Shown here piece after piece: positions 1 to 5,190 of a stretch of DNA of 5,372 bases. This stretch comes from Rhodospirillales bacterium. Its GTDB lineage: Bacteria > Pseudomonadota > Alphaproteobacteria > Acetobacterales > Acetobacteraceae. Position numbers and translations under genes: made by a program. The stretch is from assembly GCA_025352915.1 (NCBI GenBank), contig JANXSA010000602.1, positions 1 to 5,372 of the forward strand, given 5' to 3'. The notes under the pieces were generated by a model. It was not told the DNA's origin and did not search any database. It saw only the letters and a program-made list of their open reading frames with translations. Positions within the stretch are counted from its first letter, which is position 1. Each line of letters begins with the position of its first letter.

Positions 1-120
1 TTCAGCCGTGCCGCACAGCGACCCGCCGGTTCCCACCCCCTGAACAAAGGCGTCGATGCGTCCGTCGTTCTGGGTCCAGAGCTCGTGGTCCAGAGCCGCA
101 TAAATCTGCTTTGCTGACAT
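1..120 (-). pseudogene. Fragment of a cysteine-synthase-type PLP-dependent enzyme
   Basis: Read on the minus strand from an ATG at 120-118, the frame stays open to the left edge. It gives about 40 residues, including HELWTQNDGRIDAFV followed by QGVGTGGSLCGTAE. This matches the central region of the fold-type II PLP family (cysteine synthase / cystathionine beta-synthase), where a Gly-rich GTGG loop holds the cofactor phosphate just after a W-Q-T-x-G-x-V/I-D-A-F segment. In that family about 150 residues, including the PLP lysine, should precede this point. Here the upstream frame reads unrelated sequence and then hits a stop near 265, and the opposite strand is phage-like. So the gene is 5'-truncated and probably inactive unless an unseen start exists. 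Its 3' end lies outside the window. The ATG at 120 is more likely a chance internal codon than a real start. The family assignment is fairly sure; which member is not. Confidence 0.6.
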
Positions 121-144
121 CGCGCGTCGGCTGTGACTGCCTAG

Positions 145-366
145 ACCATTCCCTGGCAGGCCAACGACTTCGCCATCGTCGCCAACGGCGGAACCCCATC
201 CGTCGATACCAACGGTGCGTTGCCCGTCGGTCCAGTGCGGCTGATAATCCACCCCGCGCCCCACTCAGCCACGGGCGGCAACAACTTCTGCCAGGCGATC
301 AGCTACGTCGTCTACGATCTGCGCCGGCTGGCTGACAGCATGCTGCAGACCCTCACGGCGCAATAA
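145..366 (+). pseudogene. 3' remnant of a phage tail-fibre / LamG-like protein
   Basis: The frame ending at the TAA at 364-366 is open back to a TAG at 142-144. It encodes about 73 residues running from PWQANDFAIVANGG to LRRLADSMLQTLTAQ. The pattern (a short strand with NGG, a D-T-x-G-A-L-P segment, then a final Y-x-x-R-R-L-x-D-x-x-L-Q-x-L-T ending) resembles the C-terminus of phage tail-fibre proteins with a concanavalin/LamG-like jelly roll. That is my recognition of the pattern, not a search result. There is no in-frame ATG near its left end, and the sequence to the left belongs to a different gene on the other strand. It is therefore a truncated 3' end. The next gene starts nine bases after its stop, the tight packing normal for phage structural modules. 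Confidence 0.5.
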
Positions 367-375
367 GAGCAAGCC

Positions 376-828
376 ATGTCGACCGAGACATACCACCGCT
401 TCGCTGACGAGGCGGCGTTCCTGGCGGCATGCGACGCGGCCGGCTGGGCCCGTGGTCCGGACGGCAAGGCATCACCACCGGCAGGTGTGGTGCTCGACGT
501 CGTCGGACCTGCGGCGGAGCCACCGGTGCTCGCCGGCACACTGATCACACCTGGCGCCGCCGATCCGCGCTGGCACGTCAGTGCGTCATGGTTTTCAGGC
601 GCCACCAAGCCACCGAGCTTCACTGCGGACGAGGTGATCCCGGAACGTCCGGTGCGAATGTTCGCTGCCAAGGAACCTGAACAAAAATTGTCGGCGATCC
701 GGGCGGTGTTCGATGGGCGACGCCTCGCAAAGCGCGACGACCCCAAGCTCGCATCAGTGGCAAGCAAGGCTGAGGTTACGGCCGAGACAGCCATACGATC
801 GCTGCCGATCAACTCTTCGGTCACGTGA
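376..828 (+). CDS. Phage-type small hypothetical protein downstream of a tail-fibre remnant
   Basis: This 150-residue protein of unknown function begins at the ATG at 376, nine bases after the stop of the tail-fibre-like remnant. The Shine-Dalgarno sequence is weak (AAGAG, then AAGCC). The N-terminal part contains TYHRFADEAAFLAACDAAGW (about residues 4-23), followed by a PPAGV-LDVVGP segment and an ITPGAADPRWHVSASW segment (about residues 57-72). I recognise this layout from small proteins encoded next to tail fibres in alphaproteobacterial prophages, where a role in virion assembly or structure is assumed but not shown. There is no signal peptide or membrane segment. The last 45 or so residues, rich in Lys, Arg and Ala, look less like the family, and the stop at 826-828 abuts the IS630 remnant. 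The original C-terminus may have been replaced. Coding is likely; function is unknown. Confidence 0.6.
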   Translation: MSTETYHRFADEAAFLAACDAAGWARGPDGKASPPAGVVLDVVGPAAEPPVLAGTLITPGAADPRWHVSASWFSGATKPPSFTADEVIPERPVRMFAAKEPEQKLSAIRAVFDGRRLAKRDDPKLASVASKAEVTAETAIRSLPINSSVT

Positions 829-1084
829 CACGGCTGGTCCACCCTGGACCATTTATTTCATCCGCCTTCGGCCTCGTGGATGGACGCGGTCGAAGCGTTC
901 TTCGTCAAGCCACCAGACGTCAAATGAAACACGGCGTGCCGACTCCCTCATCAAACTCCAGTCCGCTATCAGATTCTTCTTCAAAGAGACTAACGCCAAC
1001 CCGCACCCATTCCGTTGGGCCAAGAATCCCGACAAGATCGTCGCTGTCATCTATTGCGGGCACCAAGCTTTGGATTCCGTCCAC
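829..1084 (+). pseudogene. Decayed C-terminal fragment of an IS630-family transposase
   Basis: The last 75-80 residues of an IS630-type (DDE/DDD) transposase can be read only by switching frames. Frame 2 gives PPWT (about 841-852). Frame 1 gives FHPPSASWMDAVEAFF (856-903) and stops at a TGA at 925-927. Frame 3 gives RRQMKHGV. Frame 2 then gives LIKLQSAIRFFFKETNANP and ends PDKIVAVIYCGHQALDSVH near 1084. Family members have the same order: HPRW, F-T-P-T-S-A-S-W-x-N-A-V-E-x-F-F, RRxLKRGVF, LQAAI-RF-xETN-xxPKPF, and a final GHQxLxSIH. In this family the last acidic catalytic residue lies just N-terminal to the W-x-x-x-x-E segment; the catalytic core is missing here. The usual stop after the final His is read as CAA. 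The fragment is inactive: no N-terminal two-thirds and no clear terminal inverted repeats. Confidence 0.75.
848..1084 (+). mobile_element. Remnant of an IS630-family insertion sequence
   Basis: The decayed transposase end marks a relic of an IS630-group element, a family that inserts at TA dinucleotides. Only the 3' part remains. I could not identify either terminal inverted repeat, so the true boundaries are unknown; the coordinates cover only the recognisable coding relic. It sits between a phage-module remnant and the copper cluster, consistent with a recombination-prone junction. Confidence 0.55.
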
Positions 1085-1404
1085 CAATCCGCCGCCGTCG
1101 ACCCGCGCAGGCATGGTAACGCCCCGCGGTTTTGTGCCGCTGCCTTTTTTGTTGACCGAGGCGGGATCGGGGCTCCCGATCAGCCAGCATGCGCCATGGT
1201 GCAATTGCAGCACTCCGTGGACATGATTTGACACCTTTCCGACACATAGCGTTCATATCGAACAGTGATAATACCGACGTCGCGGCATCAATTGCGCCTT
1301 CTCGCCTTCCGAAGAACCAGATCGTGACTCCTCTACCGCCCTGAGTTTAAATGGCCGTCGAAACATCACCTGCGGACCTCGGCGTTGAAACAAGTGAGCC
1401 AGCC
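1085..1404. other. Stretch without a recognised gene, upstream of the DUF411 gene
   Basis: These 320 bases follow the transposase relic. Open frames exist on both strands (for example minus 920-1234 and plus 825-1226), but they run straight through the transposase relic in other frames and match nothing I recognise. I treat them as chance readings in GC-rich DNA. Part of the left end may be more decayed IS sequence. The right part (about 1225-1275) is clearly more AT-rich and holds the promoter candidate listed separately. The last 54 bases could be coding only if the DUF411 gene started at 1351. Confidence 0.5.
1228..1272 (+). promoter_or_regulatory. Candidate promoter for the DUF411 gene
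   Basis: A perfect TTGACA lies at 1228-1233. Possible -10 boxes are TTCATA (1252-1257, spacing 18) or TCATAT (1253-1258, spacing 19). A separate GATAAT at 1267-1272 has no good -35 partner. The region is AT-rich against a GC-rich background and points at the DUF411 start 130-180 bases downstream. No -10 match is strong at ideal spacing, so this is tentative. I see no convincing CusR- or CopR-type palindrome here. Confidence 0.3.
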
Positions 1405-1881
1405 ATGCCCAATATTTTGCGCCGAACGGCCACCCAAGCGATACTGGCAGTTGTCGCGAGCCGCGGGACGCTGGCGTCTGGCTTGCCGCATCTCCGTGTA
1501 TTCAAAGCCACCGGATGTGCATGCTGCGACGCCTGGGTTTTGCATCTGCGCGAGGCCGGAATCTGGGCGAGAGTCTCCGAGCGTTCAGACCTGGCACCTG
1601 TCCGCCGCGCGGCCGGCGTGCCTGACGATTTGGCTGGTTGCCACACGGCCTTTGCTGATGGCGTGATTGTCGAAGGCCATGTGCCTGCCGCCGCAGTGAG
1701 CACATTTCTCCACAATCCCGGTCAATGGCGCGGGATCGCCGTCGCGGGCATGCCTCTCGGTTCTCCCGGGATGGAAGTCGCAGGGCAAACGCCGGAGACT
1801 TATCCGATTTGGCTTTTTGACGAGATAGGGCGTCGAGAGCTTTTTGGGCACGGTGTGGGAACAGAGGTCCGACGCCTATAG
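1405..1881 (+). CDS. DUF411 family secreted metal-binding protein
   Basis: This 158-residue protein belongs to the DUF411 family, often found beside copper-resistance genes; its molecular role is not established. After the start comes a basic residue pair (RR at 6-7), a hydrophobic stretch (about 12-24) and a likely signal-peptidase site near ASG (24-26), so export to the periplasm is expected. The mature domain opens with the TGCACCDAW motif (Cys38, Cys40, Cys41), continues with GVPDDLAGCHTA (Cys79, His80) and EGHVPA (His92), and ends with GMPLGSPGME (115-124), all family hallmarks. The three cysteines plus Cys79, His80 and His92 are the likely metal ligands. An in-frame ATG at 1351 would add 18 acidic residues before the signal peptide. 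I prefer 1405 because the shorter form fits the family length and export signal, although neither start has a strong ribosome site (GTGAG at 1394-1398). The gene faces the copper operon tail to tail. Confidence 0.85.
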   Translation: MPNILRRTATQAILAVVASRGTLASGLPHLRVFKATGCACCDAWVLHLREAGIWARVSERSDLAPVRRAAGVPDDLAGCHTAFADGVIVEGHVPAAAVSTFLHNPGQWRGIAVAGMPLGSPGMEVAGQTPETYPIWLFDEIGRRELFGHGVGTEVRRL

Positions 1882-1905
1882 CCGACGTCGTTGTTTGGTG
1901 TCGGA
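1868..1905 (+). terminator. Weak hairpin over the DUF411 stop codon
   Basis: TCCGACGCC (1868-1876) can pair with GGTGTCGGA (1897-1905) as a 9-bp stem with one G-U pair and a 20-base loop that contains the stop codon. No T-run follows on the plus strand (the next bases are GCGGCGTTG), so it is a poor intrinsic terminator. It may be an RNA-stabilising structure or chance. It is the only hairpin I found in the gap between the two convergent genes. Confidence 0.25.
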
Positions 1906-1958
1906 GCGGCGTTGTTCAATTATATGCGCACAATTCCACATTGCGCTGCCGTGACTTC

Positions 1959-1987
1959 TTGTTACGACAAACCGCCTCCGGTACAAT
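1959..1987 (+). promoter_or_regulatory. Sigma-70-like promoter pointing into the kinase gene's 3' end
   Basis: TTGTTA (1959-1964) and TACAAT (1982-1987) are separated by exactly 17 bases and lie in an AT-richer patch. The promoter would read rightward, antisense to the 3' end of the histidine kinase gene. The only open frame just after it is a 13-codon one from 1986, inside the -10 box, so no product is evident. Spacing and hexamers are good, but a single match in an intergenic region is weak evidence. Confidence 0.3.
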
Positions 1988-2049
1988 GAAATCGGCATCT
2001 CGGGTAATACAAACCAAGGCTGACTGACCCGTGGACGCGCGCGCCATTT

Positions 2050-3387
2050 CTATATTTTTCTGGGCAAGAAGACAGCCGCCCGCAAGCCGCCTTCCTGACG
2101 ATTCGATAGGGTTATGGTGCCGCCGTGTGCTTCTACAGCTTGGCGCGCAATTGTCAGGCCAAGACCAGAGCCACCACGTCCACGTGCATGGTCTAGACGG
2201 CGAAATGGTTTAAAAACATTGTCCATCTGGTCTTCCGGAATTCCTGGTCCCGAATCTTCAACATGAACCACAAATGCTGCTTCCTCGATAAACAAGCGAA
2301 CCCTCGCGGCTTCCCCATAGTGCGCTGCATTGTCGATCAGATTTGACAATGCGCGTTTCAGAGCCAGTGGGCGACCGGTTAGCCGGGCTTGCGCAGGACC
2401 TTCGTACAGGACGTCCTTTCCCGCGTCAGTTGCGTCATCGCATAGCGTCTCCAGAATCGCTGCCAGATCGGTCGGGCGTCGCGCCTCCTGTTCCAGGTCG
2501 CCGCGTAGGTACGCGAGGGTGGTGCCGACCATCGCGTCCATTTCGGCCAGATCGGCATCGAATTGCCTTTGCAATTCGGCGTCATCAAGGAGACTCGCGC
2601 GCAACCGAAGGCGCGCGATTGGTGTCCGGAGGTCATGGCTGACAGCCGCGAGCGCCTGGGTTCGATCGGCAATCATTCGATCGATGCGCGCCTGCATTCG
2701 ATTGAAGGCTTGCGCCGCATGGACGACCTCACGGGGTCCTATCTCTGGGACTAGTGTCGTGGAGCCAGTTCCGCCAATACGGTCAGCGGCGGCTGCGAGT
2801 TCGCGCAAGGGACGTGCTATCAGCCGGACAACCACTAACCCTAATAGGAGTATTCCTACAGCCATTGCGCTGGTTGAGAGCAACATTGTACGCTCAGGGG
2901 TAGTCGGTCGGAATAACGCCGCAGAAAAATTGAGCCACGTCCCATCTGACAACCGGATGGCCCCTACCAGCAGATGGGATGAATCCTCTATGGATGTGTC
3001 GTCCGGGTGGCCAAGGCGGATGTCCGCATCCTCGAATTGCGGCACCAATTCGCGCAGCCTATTGCGGACGGCAACAATTCGCGGACTGTTCTCGTCAGTC
3101 AGGCGCACCGTGGGTGCCGCAGTCCAGTGTAAGTCCAAGCTCGCTGACGCCAGGTCGTGGGTCGTGCGATCACGAGCAACCGGCTCCAAAACCTCGAGCA
3201 CACGCTTCGTCGCCAAAAGCCTTTCGGCCAACTGGCTCTCTCGTGCTGTGCCCAGCAGCGACTCAATGTCGACTTGATGGAGCCACAGGCTACCTAGGTG
3301 AAACGCCAGTAGGCCGGAGAGCAATACCAATATGATACGGCCGCCCAGCGTATCGGGCGCGATCCTGCCAAGCACGCGCCAGATCAA
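2050..3387 (-). CDS. Sensor histidine kinase of the copper cluster (EnvZ/CusS type)
   Basis: This is a 445-residue inner-membrane histidine kinase that phosphorylates the response regulator encoded just upstream. Residues 17-37 and 167-190 are membrane segments that bracket a periplasmic sensor domain of about 130 residues. A HAMP linker follows (about 191-243). The dimerisation/phosphoacceptor box is AVSHDLRTPIARLR with His251. The catalytic domain has an N box NLIDNAAHYG (Asn349, Asn353), a G1 box DSGPGIP (378-384), an F box FKPFRRLD (392-399) and a G2 box GGSGLGLTIARQ (405-416). All are intact, so it should be active. The H-box region and overall layout resemble EnvZ-like kinases. The sensor domain has few His and almost no Met, unlike a typical metal-ligand cluster, so the copper signal is inferred from neighbours. 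The start is a TTG (3387-3385) overlapping the regulator's TGA by four bases, implying coupled translation; no good ribosome site is seen. The stop is a TAG at 2052-2050. Confidence 0.88.
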   Translation of the reverse strand: MIWRVLGRIAPDTLGGRIILVLLSGLLAFHLGSLWLHQVDIESLLGTARESQLAERLLATKRVLEVLEPVARDRTTHDLASASLDLHWTAAPTVRLTDENSPRIVAVRNRLRELVPQFEDADIRLGHPDDTSIEDSSHLLVGAIRLSDGTWLNFSAALFRPTTPERTMLLSTSAMAVGILLLGLVVVRLIARPLRELAAAADRIGGTGSTTLVPEIGPREVVHAAQAFNRMQARIDRMIADRTQALAAVSHDLRTPIARLRLRASLLDDAELQRQFDADLAEMDAMVGTTLAYLRGDLEQEARRPTDLAAILETLCDDATDAGKDVLYEGPAQARLTGRPLALKRALSNLIDNAAHYGEAARVRLFIEEAAFVVHVEDSGPGIPEDQMDNVFKPFRRLDHARGRGGSGLGLTIARQAVEAHGGTITLSNRQEGGLRAAVFLPRKI

Positions 3388-4121
3388 GAGCGTGTCACTG
3401 TTGGCTGGAACAGGTAGCCCACGCCCCGCACTGTCTTGACGATGGAGGGACTGTCCTCGCTAGGTTCGAGCTTGCGACGCAATCGACTGACCATAACATC
3501 GACCGCCCGGTCTTCGCTGTCGGACATTCGCCCGCGCGCCAGATCGAGCAGTTGATTTCGCGACAGGACACGCTGAGGATGTTCACAGAAGGCCAGCAGG
3601 ATATCGTATTCTCCTCCGGAAATGTCGATGGCGCTGCCGTCGGGGGCGATGAGTTCCCGCCGGCGTGTATCGAGCATCCAGCCGGCGAACAGGATACGGT
3701 CGCCGTGCGCACCGCCAACGCGCGAGTCGCCCGACATCTGGCTTCGCCGCAGTACTGCTCGGATACGCGCCAATAGCTCAGGGCGGCTAAAAGGCTTGGC
3801 AATGTAGTCATCGGCGCCCAATTCGAGACCTAACACTCGGTCGGCCTCGTCACCGCGTGCGGTGACCATGATGATCGGTACCTCGGTCTTACCCCGCAAA
3901 GCACGTGTCAGATCAAGACCAGACGTGCCAGGCAACATAACATCCAGCAGGATCAGGTCCACGGCAGCGTGGTTGAGGGTCTCCCACATCTCGCGCCCAT
4001 CGCGTACGCCGGTTACGCGATAGCCGTTTTGTCGCAGGACCCTGACCATCAACACGCGCATCTCAGCGTCGTCTTCCACGACGAGGATATGCGCTTCGCT
4101 GCCTAGTTGGTCGGTGTTCAT
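3384..4121 (-). CDS. OmpR-family response regulator of the copper cluster (CusR/CopR-like)
   Basis: This 245-residue DNA-binding regulator is the partner of the kinase encoded immediately downstream. The receiver domain (about 10-122) shows the acidic pair Asp17-Asp18, the phosphoacceptor Asp60 in LILLDVMLPG, Thr87 in MVTARG and Lys109 in IAKPF. A linker of about 20 residues leads to an OmpR/PhoB winged helix (about 141-238) with ISGGEYDILLAF, the recognition-helix stretch RAVDVMVSRLRRKL (205-218) and the wing ending VRGVGYLF. I start it at the ATG at 4121-4119, just before the first receiver strand, with GGAG at 4128-4125 only three bases away. The frame stays open to a GTG at 4238, but the extra 39 residues are Ser/Asp-rich and unlike the family. 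Its target is probably the copper cluster, by position. No obvious CusR-type palindrome was found nearby. Confidence 0.88.
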   Translation of the reverse strand: MNTDQLGSEAHILVVEDDAEMRVLMVRVLRQNGYRVTGVRDGREMWETLNHAAVDLILLDVMLPGTSGLDLTRALRGKTEVPIIMVTARGDEADRVLGLELGADDYIAKPFSRPELLARIRAVLRRSQMSGDSRVGGAHGDRILFAGWMLDTRRRELIAPDGSAIDISGGEYDILLAFCEHPQRVLSRNQLLDLARGRMSDSEDRAVDVMVSRLRRKLEPSEDSPSIVKTVRGVGYLFQPTVTRS

Positions 4122-4263
4122 CGTCTCCGCGGCACTCTCTAAGCCGTTATCCGAACACGCTCGGTCGTCATCCAGACAGCTATCATCATCAGATGTTTGA
4201 CACGAGTCTGATGCGTTGAACCCAAGACACGGCCGCACTCTGGTTGTCCACCGATCATAGCTC
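4122..4263 (-). other. 142-base gap upstream of the response regulator
   Basis: This gap separates the CusF-like gene from the regulator and is much wider than the other joints in the operon. It may hold an internal promoter for the two-component genes, but I find no convincing -35/-10 pair. A 39-residue open frame on the minus strand (ATG at 4258-4256, TAG at 4141-4139) starts two bases after an AGGAG. That spacing is too short for normal initiation and the peptide resembles nothing I know. The regulator's own frame is also open here from a GTG at 4238. Confidence 0.4.
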
Positions 4264-4578
4264 CTACTTCAGCTTGCTGATACTCGTAACAGTGATCTGA
4301 CCGTTTACCCGCTCTGCCTCGAACTTGACCCGATCACCGGGCTTGATGGTCTTGAGCCAAGCGGGATCTGCGACCCGGAACACCATCGTCATCGAATCCA
4401 TATCAAGATTCTTGATGGGTCCATGTCTCAACGTGATCTTGCCGGCCGCCTGGTCGACCTTGGTGACATCACCGTTGATTGGAATTGCCTGGGCGCGGGA
4501 CGGTTGGAAAGCTTGCAGTCCAATGATCGTCACGACCGCCAGCAGGATCATGAGGTTGCGCATATTTCGGATTCCCAT
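4264..4578 (-). CDS. CusF-type periplasmic copper-binding protein
   Basis: This small exported protein has a CusF (CusF_Ec) OB-fold domain. Family members bind Cu(I) and hand it to efflux pumps or other periplasmic acceptors. From the ATG at 4578 it has 104 residues: a signal peptide (hydrophobic core MILLAVVTIIGL, cut probably after SRAQA) and then the domain GDVTKVDQAAGKITLRHGPI, NLDMDSMTMVFRV, IKPGDRVKFEAERVNG, ITVTSISK. Relative to E. coli CusF, the ligand His36 corresponds to the His of RHGPI, and Met47 and Met49 to the two Met of SMTM. The copper-capping Trp44 is replaced by the Met of LDMD. Other starts are a GTG at 4596, which overlaps the preceding gene's stop by four bases, and an ATG at 4563 right before the signal peptide; none has a strong ribosome site. 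It follows the cupredoxin gene and is surely co-transcribed with it. No RND pump is seen in the window. Confidence 0.85.
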   Translation of the reverse strand: MGIRNMRNLMILLAVVTIIGLQAFQPSRAQAIPINGDVTKVDQAAGKITLRHGPIKNLDMDSMTMVFRVADPAWLKTIKPGDRVKFEAERVNGQITVTSISKLK

Positions 4579-4592
4579 AGACACTGGTTGTA

Positions 4593-5090
4593 TCACTTCA
4601 CAACGACGACGCCGTGCATGCCGGATTCACGGTGACCCGGAATAAGGCACGAAAAGTCAAATTCGCCCGCCTTGGTGAACAGCCACACGATCTCACCACG
4701 CGTCTTCGACTTCAGCCGCTTCGCGTTGGGGTCGTCGTGCTCCATATCGGGGTTCTTCTGCATTTCTTCCATGTGCTTGAGGTTTTCGGCGAGTGTCGCT
4801 AGGACAATTTCGTGGTCGATGGCGCCATTGTTGCGGAGCATGAATTTGATCTGCTCGCCACGGCGAACTTCGATGCGGTTCGGAGAGAACAGCATTTTTC
4901 CGTCATCCTCACGCATCGTCAGAACGATTGGGCGGGATGGCTTCCTGGGATCACCAGGCTTGCCGTAAGCCGTCTCTTCAACGGCTGCATGACCTTCGCC
5001 GGGCTTGTGCCCCGGGCTTGCGGTCGCCATGCCGACAATCGCAAGGGACAGGCCGGTGAACAGGGACGCCACGATCAGAGGTTTGTGCAT
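4593..5090 (-). CDS. Periplasmic cupredoxin-domain copper protein
   Basis: This 165-residue protein has a signal peptide (about 1-25, cut near MATAS) and a single cupredoxin domain of the plastocyanin/azurin type. It probably carries electrons or sequesters copper in the periplasm. The four type-1 copper ligands are visible: His93 in IDHEIVL, Cys148 in FDFSCLIPGH, His153 in that same motif, and Met158 in SGMHG, with the classic C-x4-H-x4-M spacing. The N-terminal strand region is RPIVLTMREDDGKMLFSP. Between the first His and the Cys lies a long charged insertion rich in Met and His (about 100-130, including KHMEEMQKNPDMEHDD). Together with the His-containing mature N-terminus (GHKPGEGH), it could give extra copper sites. 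The start at 5090 has a good ribosome site, AGAAGG at 5103-5098 with seven bases of spacing. Open sequence up to 5180 would only add a segment lying before the signal peptide. It sits upstream of the CusF-like gene. Confidence 0.88.
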   Translation of the reverse strand: MHKPLIVASLFTGLSLAIVGMATASPGHKPGEGHAAVEETAYGKPGDPRKPSRPIVLTMREDDGKMLFSPNRIEVRRGEQIKFMLRNNGAIDHEIVLATLAENLKHMEEMQKNPDMEHDDPNAKRLKSKTRGEIVWLFTKAGEFDFSCLIPGHRESGMHGVVVVK

Positions 5091-5097
5091 GAGCTTA

Positions 5098-5103
5098 CCT
5101 TCT
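5098..5103 (-). promoter_or_regulatory. Ribosome binding site of the cupredoxin gene
   Basis: On the minus strand AGAAGG lies seven bases before the ATG at 5090-5088. It is the best ribosome site in the window, and it settles the start at 5090 over the upstream in-frame start at 5180. Confidence 0.65.
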
Positions 5104-5146
5104 CGGGAGATCAGGAGGGGGTGCGGAGAAGCGTCTCTGAAAACAG

Positions 5147-5190
5147 CTAGTCGCTCGCGGTTGCGCGCAACGTCGTCCAACGGTCGCTAG
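5147..5190. repeat. Imperfect inverted repeat bounded by CTAG, with a 12-bp palindrome
   Basis: Between the upstream gene's stop and the cupredoxin gene, CTAG at 5147-5150 and CTAG at 5187-5190 (overlapping the TAG stop) bound an imperfect inverted repeat. GTTGCGCGCAAC at 5160-5171 is a perfect palindrome inside it. In the minus-strand transcript it could fold into a hairpin between the two genes. No T-run follows, so it is not a normal terminator. A processing or stabilising element, or an operator, is possible. Confidence 0.35.

Noticed and set aside
312..842. Long minus-strand open frame of 176 residues
   Set aside because: It lies opposite the phage-type gene at 376-828. Its product is low-complexity Ala/Ser/Arg without recognisable motifs, so it is a shadow frame.
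920..1234. Minus-strand open frame with a plausible-looking acidic product
   Set aside because: It runs antisense through the IS630 transposase relic. Its LGPTEWVRVGV segment is just the reverse reading of the conserved transposase end.
1351..1404. Upstream ATG as start of the DUF411 gene
   Set aside because: It would place 18 acidic residues ahead of a signal peptide, which is unlikely to be exported properly. The ribosome site there is no better.
1919..1924. Perfect minus-strand TATAAT
   Set aside because: No -35-like hexamer at 16-18 bases and no extended -10. It would also point antisense into the DUF411 gene.
1955..1972. Minus-strand GTCGTAACAAG, identical to a stretch near the 3' end of 16S rRNA
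   Set aside because: Only 11 bases match and the flanks diverge at once (no GGTAACCG, no anti-Shine-Dalgarno end). Treated as chance.
2330..3277. Long plus-strand open frame of 315 residues opposite the kinase
   Set aside because: The minus strand encodes a kinase with every catalytic box intact. The plus frame is Ser/Arg-rich and motif-free, a typical antisense frame in GC-rich DNA.
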